A DNA stretch of 64,000 nucleotides from Methylophilus medardensis. GTDB taxonomy: Bacteria; Pseudomonadota; Gammaproteobacteria; Burkholderiales; Methylophilaceae. The position numbers and the translations under genes are program-made. The stretch lies in the NCBI RefSeq assembly GCF_006363915.1, contig NZ_CP040946.1; one strand, written 5' to 3'. The notes beneath the pieces are model-generated. The model was not told the origin of the DNA. It ran no database searches and saw only the letters and a program-made list of their open reading frames with translations. Positions 8,233-17,436 of this stretch are shown here, one piece after another; the stretch's first letter is position 1; the number at the start of each line of letters is the position of its first letter.

Positions 8233-9477
8233 ATGAATCTCGCGCAAACCCTTTTTAATCGCCGTATGCTGATGTGTGTGGCGCTTGGCTTCAGTTCTGG
8301 CTTACCGCTTTATCTGTTGTTGCAATTACTCCCCGCTTGGTTGCGAAGTGAGGGCCTCAATCTCAAAACCATCGCCGCCTTTGCCTTTATGCAGTTGCCC
8401 TATACCTGGAAGTTTTTATGGGCACCGTTGATGGATCGCTATACCCTGCTAGAACGCTTTGGCCGACGTCGCAGTTGGATTCTGGCCACGCAAATAACGT
8501 TATTCGGCGCCATTATCGCGCTCGGGGCATCCGATCCAACATTGGAGATTGGCACTGTTGCAGTGTTTGCAACCTTGGTGGCCTTGTTTTCTGCCAGTCA
8601 GGACATCGTGATTGATGCCTACCGTCGCGAAATTTTAAGCGACGATGAACTGGGTCTAGGCAACAGCATCCACGTCAATGCCTACCGGATTGCCGGACTG
8701 GTGCCAGGCTCACTGGCACTGATACTGGCCGACCACCTGCCGTGGTCACAAGTCTTTTTCATCGTCGCATTGTTTATGTTGCCCGGCATAGGCTTTACGT
8801 TATGGTCACAAGAGCCGGCCTCTGTCGGCAAACCCAAAACCCTACTCGAATCGGTCATTGAGCCATTTAAAGAGTTCATCCAACGCAGTGGCTGGCAGCA
8901 TGCTTTCTGGGTGTTGCTGTTTATCCTGCTTTATAAACTGGGTGACAGCATGGCCACCGCACTGGCCACTCCGTTTTACCTGGATATGGGTTTTAGCAAA
9001 ACGGATATCGGTGCGATTGCCAAAGGCAGCGGTCTTGTCATGCAAATTATCGGTGCACTTGTGGGCGGTTTATGGATGCTCAAACTCGGCATCAATCGCG
9101 GTCTGTGGGTATTTGGCGTCGTGCAGGCCCTGTCCATTCTCGGCTTTGCCTGGCTGGCACATAGCGGTCCGTTTGCCAGCATCGATGTGGCCGAGCGCGG
9201 CATGCTAGCATTTGTGATCGGTTTTGAAGCGTTCGGGGTTGGCTTGGGCACCGTGGCCTACGTGGCCTACATGGCCCGCGAAACCAATCCGGCCTATACC
9301 GCCACGCAACTTGCATTGTTTACCAGCTTGTCGGCTGTGCCGCGCTCTGTTTTCAATGCGCTGACGGGCGGGATGGTCGAAACGTTGGGTTGGGAGCAGT
9401 TTTTTTATGTGTGTACTTTGCTCGCGATACCGGGGATGTTGCTGCTGTTTAAAGTAGCAGGCTGGCGGGCGCGGTAA
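8233..9477 (+). CDS. ampG: AmpG-like muropeptide MFS transporter
   Basis: The 414-aa membrane protein has about 12 hydrophobic segments and the AmpG N terminus (FSSGLPLYLLLQLLPAWLRSEG, then WKFLWAPLMDRY and FGRRRSWI). AmpG family members import anhydro-muropeptides from the periplasm for cell-wall recycling. The fit with cell-wall recycling is strengthened by mpl, which lies 6 kb away and acts on the same pathway. The start ATG 8233 lies after the upstream terminator; an in-frame GTG at 8158 would overlap the terminator and is rejected. The last predicted segment ends in a short basic tail. Confidence 0.87.
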   Translation: MNLAQTLFNRRMLMCVALGFSSGLPLYLLLQLLPAWLRSEGLNLKTIAAFAFMQLPYTWKFLWAPLMDRYTLLERFGRRRSWILATQITLFGAIIALGASDPTLEIGTVAVFATLVALFSASQDIVIDAYRREILSDDELGLGNSIHVNAYRIAGLVPGSLALILADHLPWSQVFFIVALFMLPGIGFTLWSQEPASVGKPKTLLESVIEPFKEFIQRSGWQHAFWVLLFILLYKLGDSMATALATPFYLDMGFSKTDIGAIAKGSGLVMQIIGALVGGLWMLKLGINRGLWVFGVVQALSILGFAWLAHSGPFASIDVAERGMLAFVIGFEAFGVGLGTVAYVAYMARETNPAYTATQLALFTSLSAVPRSVFNALTGGMVETLGWEQFFYVCTLLAIPGMLLLFKVAGWRAR

Positions 9478-9616
9478 TTGTTTGCGCAAAACAAACATTC
9501 TTTTTCGCCATTAGGCGCAAACAAGCCTCGCAATACTGATCACCCTCAGTAAGCGTGCCCTGAAAGTGATCAGCACTGGCTGGGCCAATTAAGCGGGCCA
9601 GAGCATCATTTTTTAC

Positions 9617-10390
9617 TTAATCCGTATAATCCACAATCAGCGGCGCATGGTCACTAAACTTTTCCGTCTTATAGACGTCAGCCGCAATCACTTTAGCCCC
9701 TAAGGTAGGGGTGGCCAGTTGGTAATCAATCCGCCAACCCACATTTTTTGCATACGCCTGTCCGCGGTTACTCCACCAGGTGTAGCATTCATCTGTGGTT
9801 TGCGGATGCAAAGTCCGATAAGTATCGATCCAGCCGACACGTCCCAGCACATCGCTCATCCAAGCACGTTCCTCTGGCAAAAAACCCGAATTTTTTCGAT
9901 TGCCTTTAAAGTTTTTTAAATCAATGTCTTGGTGCGCAATATTCCAGTCACCACAAATCACCACTTCGCGGCCACTCGCAATTAATTGTTCCAAGTGCGG
10001 CAGGAATAAAGCCATCACCTGAAACTTGAATTGCTGGCGCTCTTCCCCACTGGAACCACTTGGCAAGTAGAGGGAGACCACACTTAAATTGCCATACTGG
10101 CACTCGAGATAACGCCCTTCGGCGTCAATGTCTGCATGCCCCAAGCCGATGATGACCTTATCTGCTACTTGCTTGCTATAGATGCCTACTCCGCTGTAGC
10201 CCTTTTTTTCGGCATAGTGAAAATAGCCATGATAACCGGGCGGTTGCAACATCTCCGCTTGCATGTCAGCCACTTGTGCTTTGAGCTCCTGCAAGCACAC
10301 GATATCGCCACCACTATTGGCCAGCCAGGGCAAAAATCCTTTGTTGCAGGCTGACCGTATGCCATTCAGGTTCAAGGTTATAATACGCAT
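9617..10390 (-). CDS. xthA: Exodeoxyribonuclease III (AP endonuclease)
   Basis: The 257-aa EEP-fold nuclease cuts 5' of abasic sites and trims 3' ends in base-excision repair. Motifs are LNLNGIRSA at the N terminus, CLQELKAQ (metal-binding Glu), the GDWNIAHQDIDLKN segment, and the closing SDHAPLIVDY with the catalytic His. Full length for the family. It is divergent from pyrE with only 28 bases between the start codons, so both promoters must overlap in or around that gap. Confidence 0.94.
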   Translation of the reverse strand: MRIITLNLNGIRSACNKGFLPWLANSGGDIVCLQELKAQVADMQAEMLQPPGYHGYFHYAEKKGYSGVGIYSKQVADKVIIGLGHADIDAEGRYLECQYGNLSVVSLYLPSGSSGEERQQFKFQVMALFLPHLEQLIASGREVVICGDWNIAHQDIDLKNFKGNRKNSGFLPEERAWMSDVLGRVGWIDTYRTLHPQTTDECYTWWSNRGQAYAKNVGWRIDYQLATPTLGAKVIAADVYKTEKFSDHAPLIVDYTD

Positions 10391-10418
10391 TGTTTAAATA
10401 CTTTCTGCTTTTTTAAAA

Positions 10419-11066
10419 ATGACTGCAAACGCTCTCAGTGCTGATTTTATTGCTTTTTCCATCCAGAAACAGGTGTTGCGCTTTGGTGAGTTCAAAACCA
10501 AAGCCGGTCGCTTGAGCCCCTATTTTTTCAATGCAGGTCTGTTTGACGATGGCGACAGCATGCTCAAACTTGGCGAATTTTATGCCAACAGCATTCTACA
10601 GTCTGGTCTGCAATTCGACATGCTATTTGGTCCGGCTTATAAAGGCATTCCGCTAGTCACCGCGATCAGCATCGCTTTTGCACGCATGGGTCATAACTAT
10701 CCCTATGCCTATAACCGCAAAGAAGCCAAAGATCATGGCGAGGGTGGCACGCTTGTGGGTGCGGCCTTAAAGGGACGGGTACTGATTATTGACGACGTCA
10801 TTTCAGCCGGCACATCGATCCGTGAATCTGTCGAAATGATCCGTCAGGCAGGCGCGCAGCCATGCGCCGTGAGTATCGCCCTTGACCGTCAAGAAAAAGG
10901 GCTGGGCACGCTCTCTGCAGTGCAAGAGGTGGAGCAAACCAATCAGATGCCAGTGGTCAGCATTGCCAAACTGGCAGATTTATTCGCCTATTTGCAAGGC
11001 AATGCACAACTCGCACAATACTTTCCAGCGATTGAAGCCTACCGCGCCAACTATTGCGTCAGTTAA
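10419..11066 (+). CDS. pyrE: Orotate phosphoribosyltransferase
   Basis: The 215-aa enzyme joins orotate and PRPP to make OMP in pyrimidine synthesis. The PRPP-binding motif VLIIDDVISAGTSI lies near residue 125 and the FGPAYKGIPL loop near residue 68; the KTKAGRLSPYFFNAG start is typical. Length is normal for the proteobacterial enzyme. It is divergent from xthA. Confidence 0.95.
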   Translation: MTANALSADFIAFSIQKQVLRFGEFKTKAGRLSPYFFNAGLFDDGDSMLKLGEFYANSILQSGLQFDMLFGPAYKGIPLVTAISIAFARMGHNYPYAYNRKEAKDHGEGGTLVGAALKGRVLIIDDVISAGTSIRESVEMIRQAGAQPCAVSIALDRQEKGLGTLSAVQEVEQTNQMPVVSIAKLADLFAYLQGNAQLAQYFPAIEAYRANYCVS

Positions 11067-11120
11067 GACTGCGCATTCGCCCCGCGTGACTGCCAACCCA
11101 TTAAAAGGGGTGGCCTTAGT

Positions 11121-11510
11121 TTATTTCATCATGCCCATTAAACGGGACATGATCAGCGCGGGATTATTTTCGACGGCCCCATTAGGGGTTAATTGATTCA
11201 CCACATCGGGTAGATATTCAGCAATTTTCTGCGTGAGGTCGCTGGCAGTCATATTCAGTTTGCCTGCCATCCCCTCGAGCACATGACTGCCTAACGCAGC
11301 GCCGATTTGCTGCGCATTGACCCCCATATTGGCGCCGGTGCCCACCCATGAATCGACCTGTTCGGATAACCCGCCATTTTTCAATGCCTGCAAGATGCCT
11401 GGCAAGCCGCCGTACTGCTGAAACAACTCCATCGCCAACGAGGCCAACGGGCCTTTGTCACCCATCACTTTATTAAGCATGGCGCCAGCAACGCTATCAA
11501 ATAGTCCCAT
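11121..11510 (-). CDS. YidB-like DUF937 protein
   Basis: The 129-aa protein begins MGLFDSVAGAMLNKVMGD and carries the DUF937/YidB pattern of small glycine-rich helices (GGLPGILQALKNGGLSEQVDSWVGTGAN, then LTQKIAEYLPDVVNQLTPNG). The function of the family is not known. ATG 11510 is preferred over an upstream in-frame start because GGA lies nine bases before it and the family starts at MGLFD. No neighbouring gene gives a clue to its role. Confidence 0.8.
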   Translation of the reverse strand: MGLFDSVAGAMLNKVMGDKGPLASLAMELFQQYGGLPGILQALKNGGLSEQVDSWVGTGANMGVNAQQIGAALGSHVLEGMAGKLNMTASDLTQKIAEYLPDVVNQLTPNGAVENNPALIMSRLMGMMK

Positions 11511-11625
11511 TTTTTTATCCTTTTTATATTTGTGGTTGATCAAATAGAGCGGCGTTTAACAGCCGCCGAGCGCTTAAGGCTGATCTTCGGATCGCTTTTT
11601 TAAGCTTTTGAATCTGTAGCAACCC

Positions 11626-12738
11626 TTAAAAGCGCTCGTGTTCAGCCAAATAACGCCATTGGCCGGGCGGTAACTTGCCCAAGTTAATGCTGCCGATGCG
11701 AATACGTTTTAACCCCACCACATGTAACCCCACCAGCTCGCACATCCGGCGAATTTGCCGCTTGCGACCTTCGCGTAATACAAAGCGCAACTGTTCTTCA
11801 TTCTGCCAAGAGACTTTTGCCGGTTTCAATGTCACACCGTCTAGGCTTAGGCCATGATTTAATAGCGCCAACCCATTGTCAATCAGTTGGCCTTCAACGC
11901 GGACTAGATATTCTTTTTCAACGTTGGAATCATCCCCAATTAGTTTACGCGCCACCCGTCCATCTTGTGTCAGCACCAGCAACCCGGTGGAATCGATGTC
12001 AAGACGCCCCGCAGGTGCCAAACCACGTAAATGTCCGCGCTTAAAACCGATGCCACTCGCATCTTCTGCCCATTGATTGTCCGGATTGAACAGCACCACG
12101 GCTGGCTCATAGCCATCCTCAGCTTGGCCACTGACATAACCCACCGGCTTATGTAGCAACACAGTCACGGTTTCTGCCTGATGCTCGCGGGCATACGCGC
12201 TGATCACAATGTCGGCATCGGCATCGATGCGGGTGCCGAGGGTTTCGATAATTTCGCCATTGACCTTAACCCAGCCATTGGCAATCCAATCATCTGCCTC
12301 GCGACGGGAGCACAAGCCACGATCTGCCATCACTTTAGACAAACGCGGCTGTTGATCATTGTCTGCGACCGATGGCGCAGATTGAACCGCTGGCCGAGCC
12401 GCTGGCCGAGACTCTCGCTTGGCGGCAAAGGATCGATCATGATCACGCGGTTTGTCACTGCGCCCCGTCCGCGCTGCTGACGAGCGCCCACCAGCAGTTC
12501 CTGGCTTGCCCGCAGGCTTGCGTGAATCTCGCGATTTAGAGCCACTCTCCGACCTAGGCGAGTGCGCTTTAGATCGGGGCGCTTGTTCTGTCGACTGCGG
12601 CGCAGCCTCGCTAGGTTTGTCTTTTTTGAGCATAGGCGCCTTGCTGCGATCGCGCAGCTCGGGCGCTAATGGTCTGACCGGCTTTTGCTTTTTTTGATCG
12701 GTGGTGGCGGGGGATTTATTGAGTTTTAGCGTAGACAA
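11626..12738 (-). CDS. RsuA/RluB/RluF-family pseudouridine synthase with long basic N-terminal extension
   Basis: The 370-aa protein has an S4 RNA-binding domain near residues 130-175 (LSKVMADRGLCSRREADDWI) followed by the catalytic domain with LLHKPVGYVSGQ and GRLDIDSTGLLVLTQDG, whose first Asp is the catalytic residue. EGRKRQIRRM closes the family signature. The target is a uridine in rRNA; the VEKEYLVRV and RIGSINLGKLPPGQWR segments resemble RluF, but I do not assign one paralogue. About 125 N-terminal residues are low-complexity Lys/Arg/Ser/Pro and presumably disordered. The start shown is TTG without a good ribosome site; ATG 12633 (AAGG upstream) is a fair alternative that removes 35 residues. 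Confidence 0.82.
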   Translation of the reverse strand: MSTLKLNKSPATTDQKKQKPVRPLAPELRDRSKAPMLKKDKPSEAAPQSTEQAPRSKAHSPRSESGSKSRDSRKPAGKPGTAGGRSSAARTGRSDKPRDHDRSFAAKRESRPAARPAVQSAPSVADNDQQPRLSKVMADRGLCSRREADDWIANGWVKVNGEIIETLGTRIDADADIVISAYAREHQAETVTVLLHKPVGYVSGQAEDGYEPAVVLFNPDNQWAEDASGIGFKRGHLRGLAPAGRLDIDSTGLLVLTQDGRVARKLIGDDSNVEKEYLVRVEGQLIDNGLALLNHGLSLDGVTLKPAKVSWQNEEQLRFVLREGRKRQIRRMCELVGLHVVGLKRIRIGSINLGKLPPGQWRYLAEHERF

Positions 12739-12776
12739 AACAGTTGTCTCACAAATGAATAAGGTGCTATTGTAAT

Positions 12777-14033
12777 TTATTTAGCCGCAGGCGCACGAAA
12801 ATTCAGGCTACCCGGCTGTTTACGGGCACTCTCCGGCATGTAGTGCAAAATGCTCTCCGCGCGCTGCAAATCCGGCTGTCTCGCCATAAATTGGCGTTTC
12901 CAGGCGCGATGTGGATTTTTAATAATGCCCGCCAACCAAGCCGCTTGTATCGGGTTGATCTGCGCGGGTGCCAGGCCAAAATAATAGTGCGTCGCAGCAT
13001 AAGCCCCACATAAGCTTGGCCCCCAATCCACCGTATTCAAATACACGTTAAGAATTTGTGTTTTGGTCAGCGTGTGCTCCAGCTGCACGGCGTAAAGTAG
13101 CTCTTCGATTTTACGTTTCCAGGTACGCTCGCCGTTGGTGAACATGTATTTGACGACTTGCTGCGTGATGGTGCTGCCCCCGACCGCTTTGTCTGTGCTC
13201 TCTTTGCCGAGTAACTGCTGCAACTGGTTGAGCACGTACCCGGGGTGGTGCCTAAACTCAGCATCCTCAGCAATGATCGTTGCCATCGGCAACCAGCGCC
13301 CCATTTTGTCTTCGCTGAGCCAGTGCATTTTTTCTGGATGCTTTTGCTCATCGAGTAATGGGCAGTCATATTGCACAGCGGTGGCAGTGACTTTACTCAG
13401 ATCCAACCCGCTGACTTGCAATTGATCTAATTGTGGTTGCGCACTCCAACTTTGCTTGGGCCAGCGCAGGGTGCCATTCGCCATCAGCATGCCAGAGACC
13501 TCTGCCTGCGCAATGGCGGCAGAATGGGCACGCAAAGGTGCCAGCAGGTGAGTGAGTGGTGTGACAGGCAAGGTCCAGTCCAGCTTCAGTGCCCGCATAG
13601 TGACTTTGCCATCAAACACAATTTTGAAGCGCTTTTGCGCCGAAACTGCCAACAAATAGCCATTTAATTGCTGACCATCGAGCTTGATCCATAGCTCCAC
13701 CGTGTCTAGCATGAGCGGTTTTTCACTGACTGACTTTGCAACTAACCAACAATGTTGGCAATGCACGCGCAAGCCATCTGCATCATAGAGCCGGATTTCA
13801 CCTTGGTGTAGACTAAACTCTTTGTGATCCAACCACCAGCGACCAGCCGGTGAAGTCGCCAGCATCAGCAGCGGCAACACCCGCACTTGAATCCCCGCAT
13901 TGCCCAAAGGCAACTTAACGCGCCAAGCGGTGGTGTCGTAAGGCTGCCAGATCCAAGCAGCAAGGCCAGTCACCAACAACAACATGGCGATGAGCGCAGC
14001 AAAAAATAGGCGTTTAAACCAGTGTATCCCCAT
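12777..14033 (-). CDS. GT51 peptidoglycan glycosyltransferase with AsmA-like N-terminal domain
   Basis: The 418-aa protein has one N-terminal membrane segment (residues 8-30). About 180 residues of beta-rich sequence come next, with a CQHC pair near residue 93. The glycosyltransferase-51 domain follows, with all conserved motifs: EDAEFRHHPG (catalytic Glu), GGSTITQQVVKYMF, RKIEELLYAVQLE and KTQILNVYLNTVDWG. It would polymerise lipid II glycan chains in the periplasm. It has no penicillin-binding transpeptidase domain, so it is monofunctional, but it is much longer than MtgA (about 240 residues). The N-terminal domain looks like AsmA/DUF748-type sequence, which is inference. It lies downstream of the ferredoxin and tonB-like genes on the same strand. 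Confidence 0.8.
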   Translation of the reverse strand: MGIHWFKRLFFAALIAMLLLVTGLAAWIWQPYDTTAWRVKLPLGNAGIQVRVLPLLMLATSPAGRWWLDHKEFSLHQGEIRLYDADGLRVHCQHCWLVAKSVSEKPLMLDTVELWIKLDGQQLNGYLLAVSAQKRFKIVFDGKVTMRALKLDWTLPVTPLTHLLAPLRAHSAAIAQAEVSGMLMANGTLRWPKQSWSAQPQLDQLQVSGLDLSKVTATAVQYDCPLLDEQKHPEKMHWLSEDKMGRWLPMATIIAEDAEFRHHPGYVLNQLQQLLGKESTDKAVGGSTITQQVVKYMFTNGERTWKRKIEELLYAVQLEHTLTKTQILNVYLNTVDWGPSLCGAYAATHYYFGLAPAQINPIQAAWLAGIIKNPHRAWKRQFMARQPDLQRAESILHYMPESARKQPGSLNFRAPAAK

Positions 14034-14044
14034 GCAGCAAAGCC

Positions 14045-14359
14045 CTAAACCAGCAAGCGCTCCACGACTTTACCCTGATGAAAGTGGCTGTCGATGATGT
14101 CATCGATATCGCTCTCATCGATAAAGGTATACCAGACGGCATCCGGGTAGACAACCATCACCGGGCCGACTTCACAACGGTCTAAGCAACCGGCACGGTT
14201 AATACGGACTTTACCGGCGCCAGCTAGCCCCGCTTGTTTGACTTTCTTTTTCATGTAGTCAAACGCGGCTTCAGCGCCTTTATTCATGCAACAGTCTTCG
14301 CCATTTTCGCGTTGATTGAGACAAAAAAATACGTGATATTGAAAGTGACTTTGGGTCAT
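14045..14359 (-). CDS. Thioredoxin-fold (2Fe-2S) ferredoxin
   Basis: The 104-aa protein follows the pattern of small thioredoxin-like [2Fe-2S] ferredoxins related to NuoE and to Shethna-type proteins: the Cys in FFCLNQRENGEDCC at the N terminus and INRAGCLDRCEVGPVMVVYPD in the second half. The second pair is the usual CxxxC cluster site. The final YTFIDESDIDDIIDSHF is typical of the family. The redox partner is unknown. I chose ATG 14359, which begins MTQSHFQYHVFFC; the longer frame adds 12 residues without support. It lies between the TonB-like gene and the transglycosylase, all on the minus strand. Confidence 0.82.
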   Translation of the reverse strand: MTQSHFQYHVFFCLNQRENGEDCCMNKGAEAAFDYMKKKVKQAGLAGAGKVRINRAGCLDRCEVGPVMVVYPDAVWYTFIDESDIDDIIDSHFHQGKVVERLLV

Positions 14360-14397
14360 AACGATTGCCTTGTTAAATCTCGCACTGCATCGCAAGC

Positions 14398-15351
14398 TTA
14401 CTCAGTGGAGAGTTGGTCATCTCTGGTAAATGTCCAGGTACGGGTGATACTGAGTACATCGGTATCCTGGCGAATATCTGCCGGAAACACCGGAAAAGGC
14501 GCAGCCAGCTGCACGATGCGCCGCGCAGACTCATCCAGCAATCGGTGCCCTGAACTTTGGTGGATGCGAATATTTTCAATACTACCATTGGCTTTAATAG
14601 ACACCGTCATTTGCAATTTGCCATATAGCTTTTGCGTTTTAGCCGTTTGCGGATAATTCAGGTTGCCTACTTTTTCGATCTGTTGTCGCCATTGCTCTAC
14701 ATAATTCGCAAAACGATATTCACGTGTACGGGCCCCTACAAACTGTCGCTTTGGTCGCATTTCGTAAGCTTCTTGTTGCTTCGCAATCAGCGCCTCGAGT
14801 TTGGCCATTTCTTGCATAGCGGCCGTGGTTGGCTGCGACTGGACGGGAACATGTTTATCCATCTGCTGTTTCGGCGCCGTTTTCGGCTGCGTCAATGGCG
14901 GGGTGGATAGACTTGTGACCGATTGACTCGCTTTGAGTTGCGTCAATAAAGCTTGCGCCTCTTGCTCCAACTGGGCGACACGTTGTTTTTCACGCACAAG
15001 TTCAGCGGCATGCGGGCTGGCAGCGGTGGTCGCCGAGGGCAGGGTGGCCTGTGCGGCGGCTGGCATAGAAGGCTGCATTTGCTGCAGACTGGGCAGCGGG
15101 CTCTTCATTTGACGTTTTTCATCGGTATTACCGCCCCGATCAAGATTGGCCTGCGCCAAAGCGTCTGCCTTCTCTGGCGCACTGCGTGTCTTGCTGTTAA
15201 CCAGCATCACTTGCAAAGACGGAATCTGGTCTTTAAGGGCTTTGAGTTCGGGTTGAAAATGCAGCGTCAACAACACCGCATGTGCGAGCAACGAAAACCA
15301 CAAAGCCCACACCAATGGTGAGCGTTTACGGAACGTTTCACTCAGGCCCAT
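14398..15351 (-). CDS. TonB-like energy-transducer protein
   Basis: The 317-aa protein has a cytoplasmic start, one membrane segment (ALWFSLLAHAVLLTLHF), a long Gln/Ala/Thr-rich periplasmic spacer with a coiled-coil stretch (residues 110-145), and a TonB C-terminal domain (YPQTAKTQKLYGKLQMTVSIK, GSIENIRIHQSSGHRLLDESARRIV, APFPVFPADI). Family members carry inner-membrane energy to outer-membrane receptors. No exbB or exbD is next to it and no receptor gene is near, so its partner is unknown. The spacer has fewer Pro-Lys repeats than classical TonB. Confidence 0.82.
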   Translation of the reverse strand: MGLSETFRKRSPLVWALWFSLLAHAVLLTLHFQPELKALKDQIPSLQVMLVNSKTRSAPEKADALAQANLDRGGNTDEKRQMKSPLPSLQQMQPSMPAAAQATLPSATTAASPHAAELVREKQRVAQLEQEAQALLTQLKASQSVTSLSTPPLTQPKTAPKQQMDKHVPVQSQPTTAAMQEMAKLEALIAKQQEAYEMRPKRQFVGARTREYRFANYVEQWRQQIEKVGNLNYPQTAKTQKLYGKLQMTVSIKANGSIENIRIHQSSGHRLLDESARRIVQLAAPFPVFPADIRQDTDVLSITRTWTFTRDDQLSTE

Positions 15352-15366
15352 GCGGCGTCGGCCTGC

Positions 15367-16737
15367 TTATACCTGCAGCGCTTGCAATAACTTTTGGTGC
15401 ACGCCACCAAAGCCACCATTACTCATCACCAGCACATGGTCGCCCGGTTTGGCACTCGCAACCACCGCTTCGACCAATGTCTGTAAGTCCTCAAAGGTGT
15501 GCGCCTTGTGTTGTATTGGGGCGAGTGCCGCGGCAGCGTCCCAGCCTAATTGGTTGGCATAACAAAACACCGCATCGGCATCGCGCAAGCTGTCTGGTAA
15601 AGCATCTTTCATCACGCCCAACTTCATGGTGTTAGAACGCGGCTCTAGTACGGCCAGAATTCTGGCGTTCCCCACTTTGGCACGCAAACCAGCCACCGTG
15701 GTCGCAATTGCTGTGGGGTGATGCGCAAAATCGTCATACACCGTCACGTCATTGACCACACCCTTGACCTCCATACGGCGTTTGACATTTTTAAACGCGC
15801 TCAAGGCCTCAATCGCAATACAGGGTGCCACACCAACATGGCGCGCCGCGGCAATCACGGCCAGCGCATTCGTACGGTTGTGTTCACCCAGCAAGGCCCA
15901 ACTCACGTTGCCCTGCCGCTCGCCGTTAAACAACACATCAAATCGGCCTTGGCTATCCACATGTTGCACTTGCCAACCTTGCGCACTATCGATGCGTTCC
16001 AAACCACTCCAACAGCCGCGTGCAATCACACGGTCTAGGCTTTGCTGCTGGTTCGCAACGACCAAGCCTTGCTGCGGTACAGTGCGCACCAAATGATGAA
16101 ATTGTTTCTCAATCGCCGCGAGGTCTTCGAAGATATCGGCATGATCAAACTCAAGATTATTCAACACCGCCGTGCGGGGGCGATAATGCACAAACTTGGA
16201 GCGTTTATCAAAAAACGCCGTGTCGTATTCGTCAGCTTCAATCACAAAAAAAGGCGACACAGACTTGGTGTCTTGTGGCGGGGTTTGTGGCAAGCGTGCA
16301 GACACGCCAAAGTTTTCAGGCACACCGCCAATTAAAAAGCCCGGCGCTAAGCCAGCATATTCAAGCACCCAGGCCAGCATCGAGGCGGTGGTGGTTTTGC
16401 CATGTGTGCCAGCAACCGCCAGCACCCACTTGCCCTGCAAGACATTTTCTGCGAGCCATTGCGGGCCAGAAATATAAGGTAAGCCTTGATTGAGAATGGC
16501 TTCCATCAGCGGATTGCCACGGGTGACCACGTTGCCGATCACATAGATATCTGGCGCAAGGCTGGTTTGTGCCGGATCAAAACCCTCGATCAGCTCAATG
16601 CCTTGCGCTTCGAGCTGCGTACTCATGGGAGGATACACATTCGCATCGCAGCCAGTGACCCGATGACCGGCTGCTTTTGCCAGCACAGCAATGCCGCCCA
16701 TAAAAGTGCCACAAATACCAAGGATGTGAATATGCAT
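15367..16737 (-). CDS. mpl: UDP-N-acetylmuramate:tripeptide ligase Mpl
   Basis: The 456-aa Mur-ligase-family enzyme re-attaches recycled L-Ala-gamma-D-Glu-meso-DAP to UDP-MurNAc in the cytoplasm. Seen are the Mpl N terminus MHIHILGICGTFMGG, the ATP P-loop VAGTHGKTTTASML near residue 110, EADEYDTAFFDKRSKFVHY, and VYDDFAHHPTAI. DEYDTAFFDKRSKF separates Mpl from MurC. Together with AmpG it completes a cell-wall recycling route in this window. The protein is full length. Confidence 0.94.
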   Translation of the reverse strand: MHIHILGICGTFMGGIAVLAKAAGHRVTGCDANVYPPMSTQLEAQGIELIEGFDPAQTSLAPDIYVIGNVVTRGNPLMEAILNQGLPYISGPQWLAENVLQGKWVLAVAGTHGKTTTASMLAWVLEYAGLAPGFLIGGVPENFGVSARLPQTPPQDTKSVSPFFVIEADEYDTAFFDKRSKFVHYRPRTAVLNNLEFDHADIFEDLAAIEKQFHHLVRTVPQQGLVVANQQQSLDRVIARGCWSGLERIDSAQGWQVQHVDSQGRFDVLFNGERQGNVSWALLGEHNRTNALAVIAAARHVGVAPCIAIEALSAFKNVKRRMEVKGVVNDVTVYDDFAHHPTAIATTVAGLRAKVGNARILAVLEPRSNTMKLGVMKDALPDSLRDADAVFCYANQLGWDAAAALAPIQHKAHTFEDLQTLVEAVVASAKPGDHVLVMSNGGFGGVHQKLLQALQV

Positions 16738-16809
16738 AAAAATATACCGGATCAGATTAACGCATGCATTTTACCAAACAACGTCTGGTCACGCGGTAGC
16801 GATTGCCGT

Positions 16810-17436
16810 TCAATGTGATGTAAATAAAGACTGATACTGCTGACAACGAGCCGCGATATCGCTGGCGCTAAAAATGTCGGTAATCACAGCCAGCGCATCT
16901 GCGCCCGCAGCGATCAAAGGTGGGGCATTGGCCACCGTGATACCACCGATGCCCACCACAGGCACCGACAATGTTTGTTTGGCTTGCGTGAACAGATCCG
17001 GCGATGCCTTTGGTGCCTCAGGCTTGGTGGATGAGGGATAACAAGCGCCAAAAGCAACATAATCGGCGCCCATGGCCTGCGCCTGCACCGCCAGCGCAAA
17101 GCGGTTATAGCATGAGGCGCCAATCATTTTGTGTTTACCCAACACTGCGCGCGCCTCTGTAATGGCGCCATCATGTTGGCCAATATGCACACCATCTGCA
17201 TCAAGGGAGGCTGCCAATGCTACATGATCATTGATTAAAAATGGCACATTGGCCTGACGACAAAGCGCTAACAAGGCCGAAGCTTGCGTATAACGCAAAT
17301 CAGCACTCGCGGTTTTATGACGGTATTGCACAACGGATACACCGCCCTGCAGCGCGAGTGACACCTGTGCGCAAAGCCGTTCAGTATCATCACAATCTGG
17401 CGTGACCAGATATACCCCACTAATGCTGGAGTTCAC
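16810..17436 (-). CDS. thiE: Thiamine-phosphate synthase
   Basis: The 208-aa TIM-barrel enzyme joins HMP-pyrophosphate and thiazole phosphate to thiamine phosphate. Motifs are VQYRHKTA near residue 38, INDHVALAASLDADGVHIGQHD, IGASCYNRFALAVQA, DYVAFGACYPSSTKP and VGIGGIT. The start GTG 17436 lies inside the last codons of thiD (17-base overlap) and has AGGA nine bases upstream, which fits coupled translation. An upstream ATG at 17454 is less likely. In some betaproteobacteria thiD and thiE are fused; here they remain separate. Confidence 0.9.
   Translation of the reverse strand: MNSSISGVYLVTPDCDDTERLCAQVSLALQGGVSVVQYRHKTASADLRYTQASALLALCRQANVPFLINDHVALAASLDADGVHIGQHDGAITEARAVLGKHKMIGASCYNRFALAVQAQAMGADYVAFGACYPSSTKPEAPKASPDLFTQAKQTLSVPVVGIGGITVANAPPLIAAGADALAVITDIFSASDIAARCQQYQSLFTSH

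Noticed and set aside
9478..9616. An open minus-strand frame continues in phase after the xthA stop, with a peptide like GTLTEGDQYCEACLRLMAKK
   Set aside because: It has no ATG, GTG or TTG near its start and no ribosome site, and xthA already ends at the normal family position. I cannot support a gene or a read-through product.
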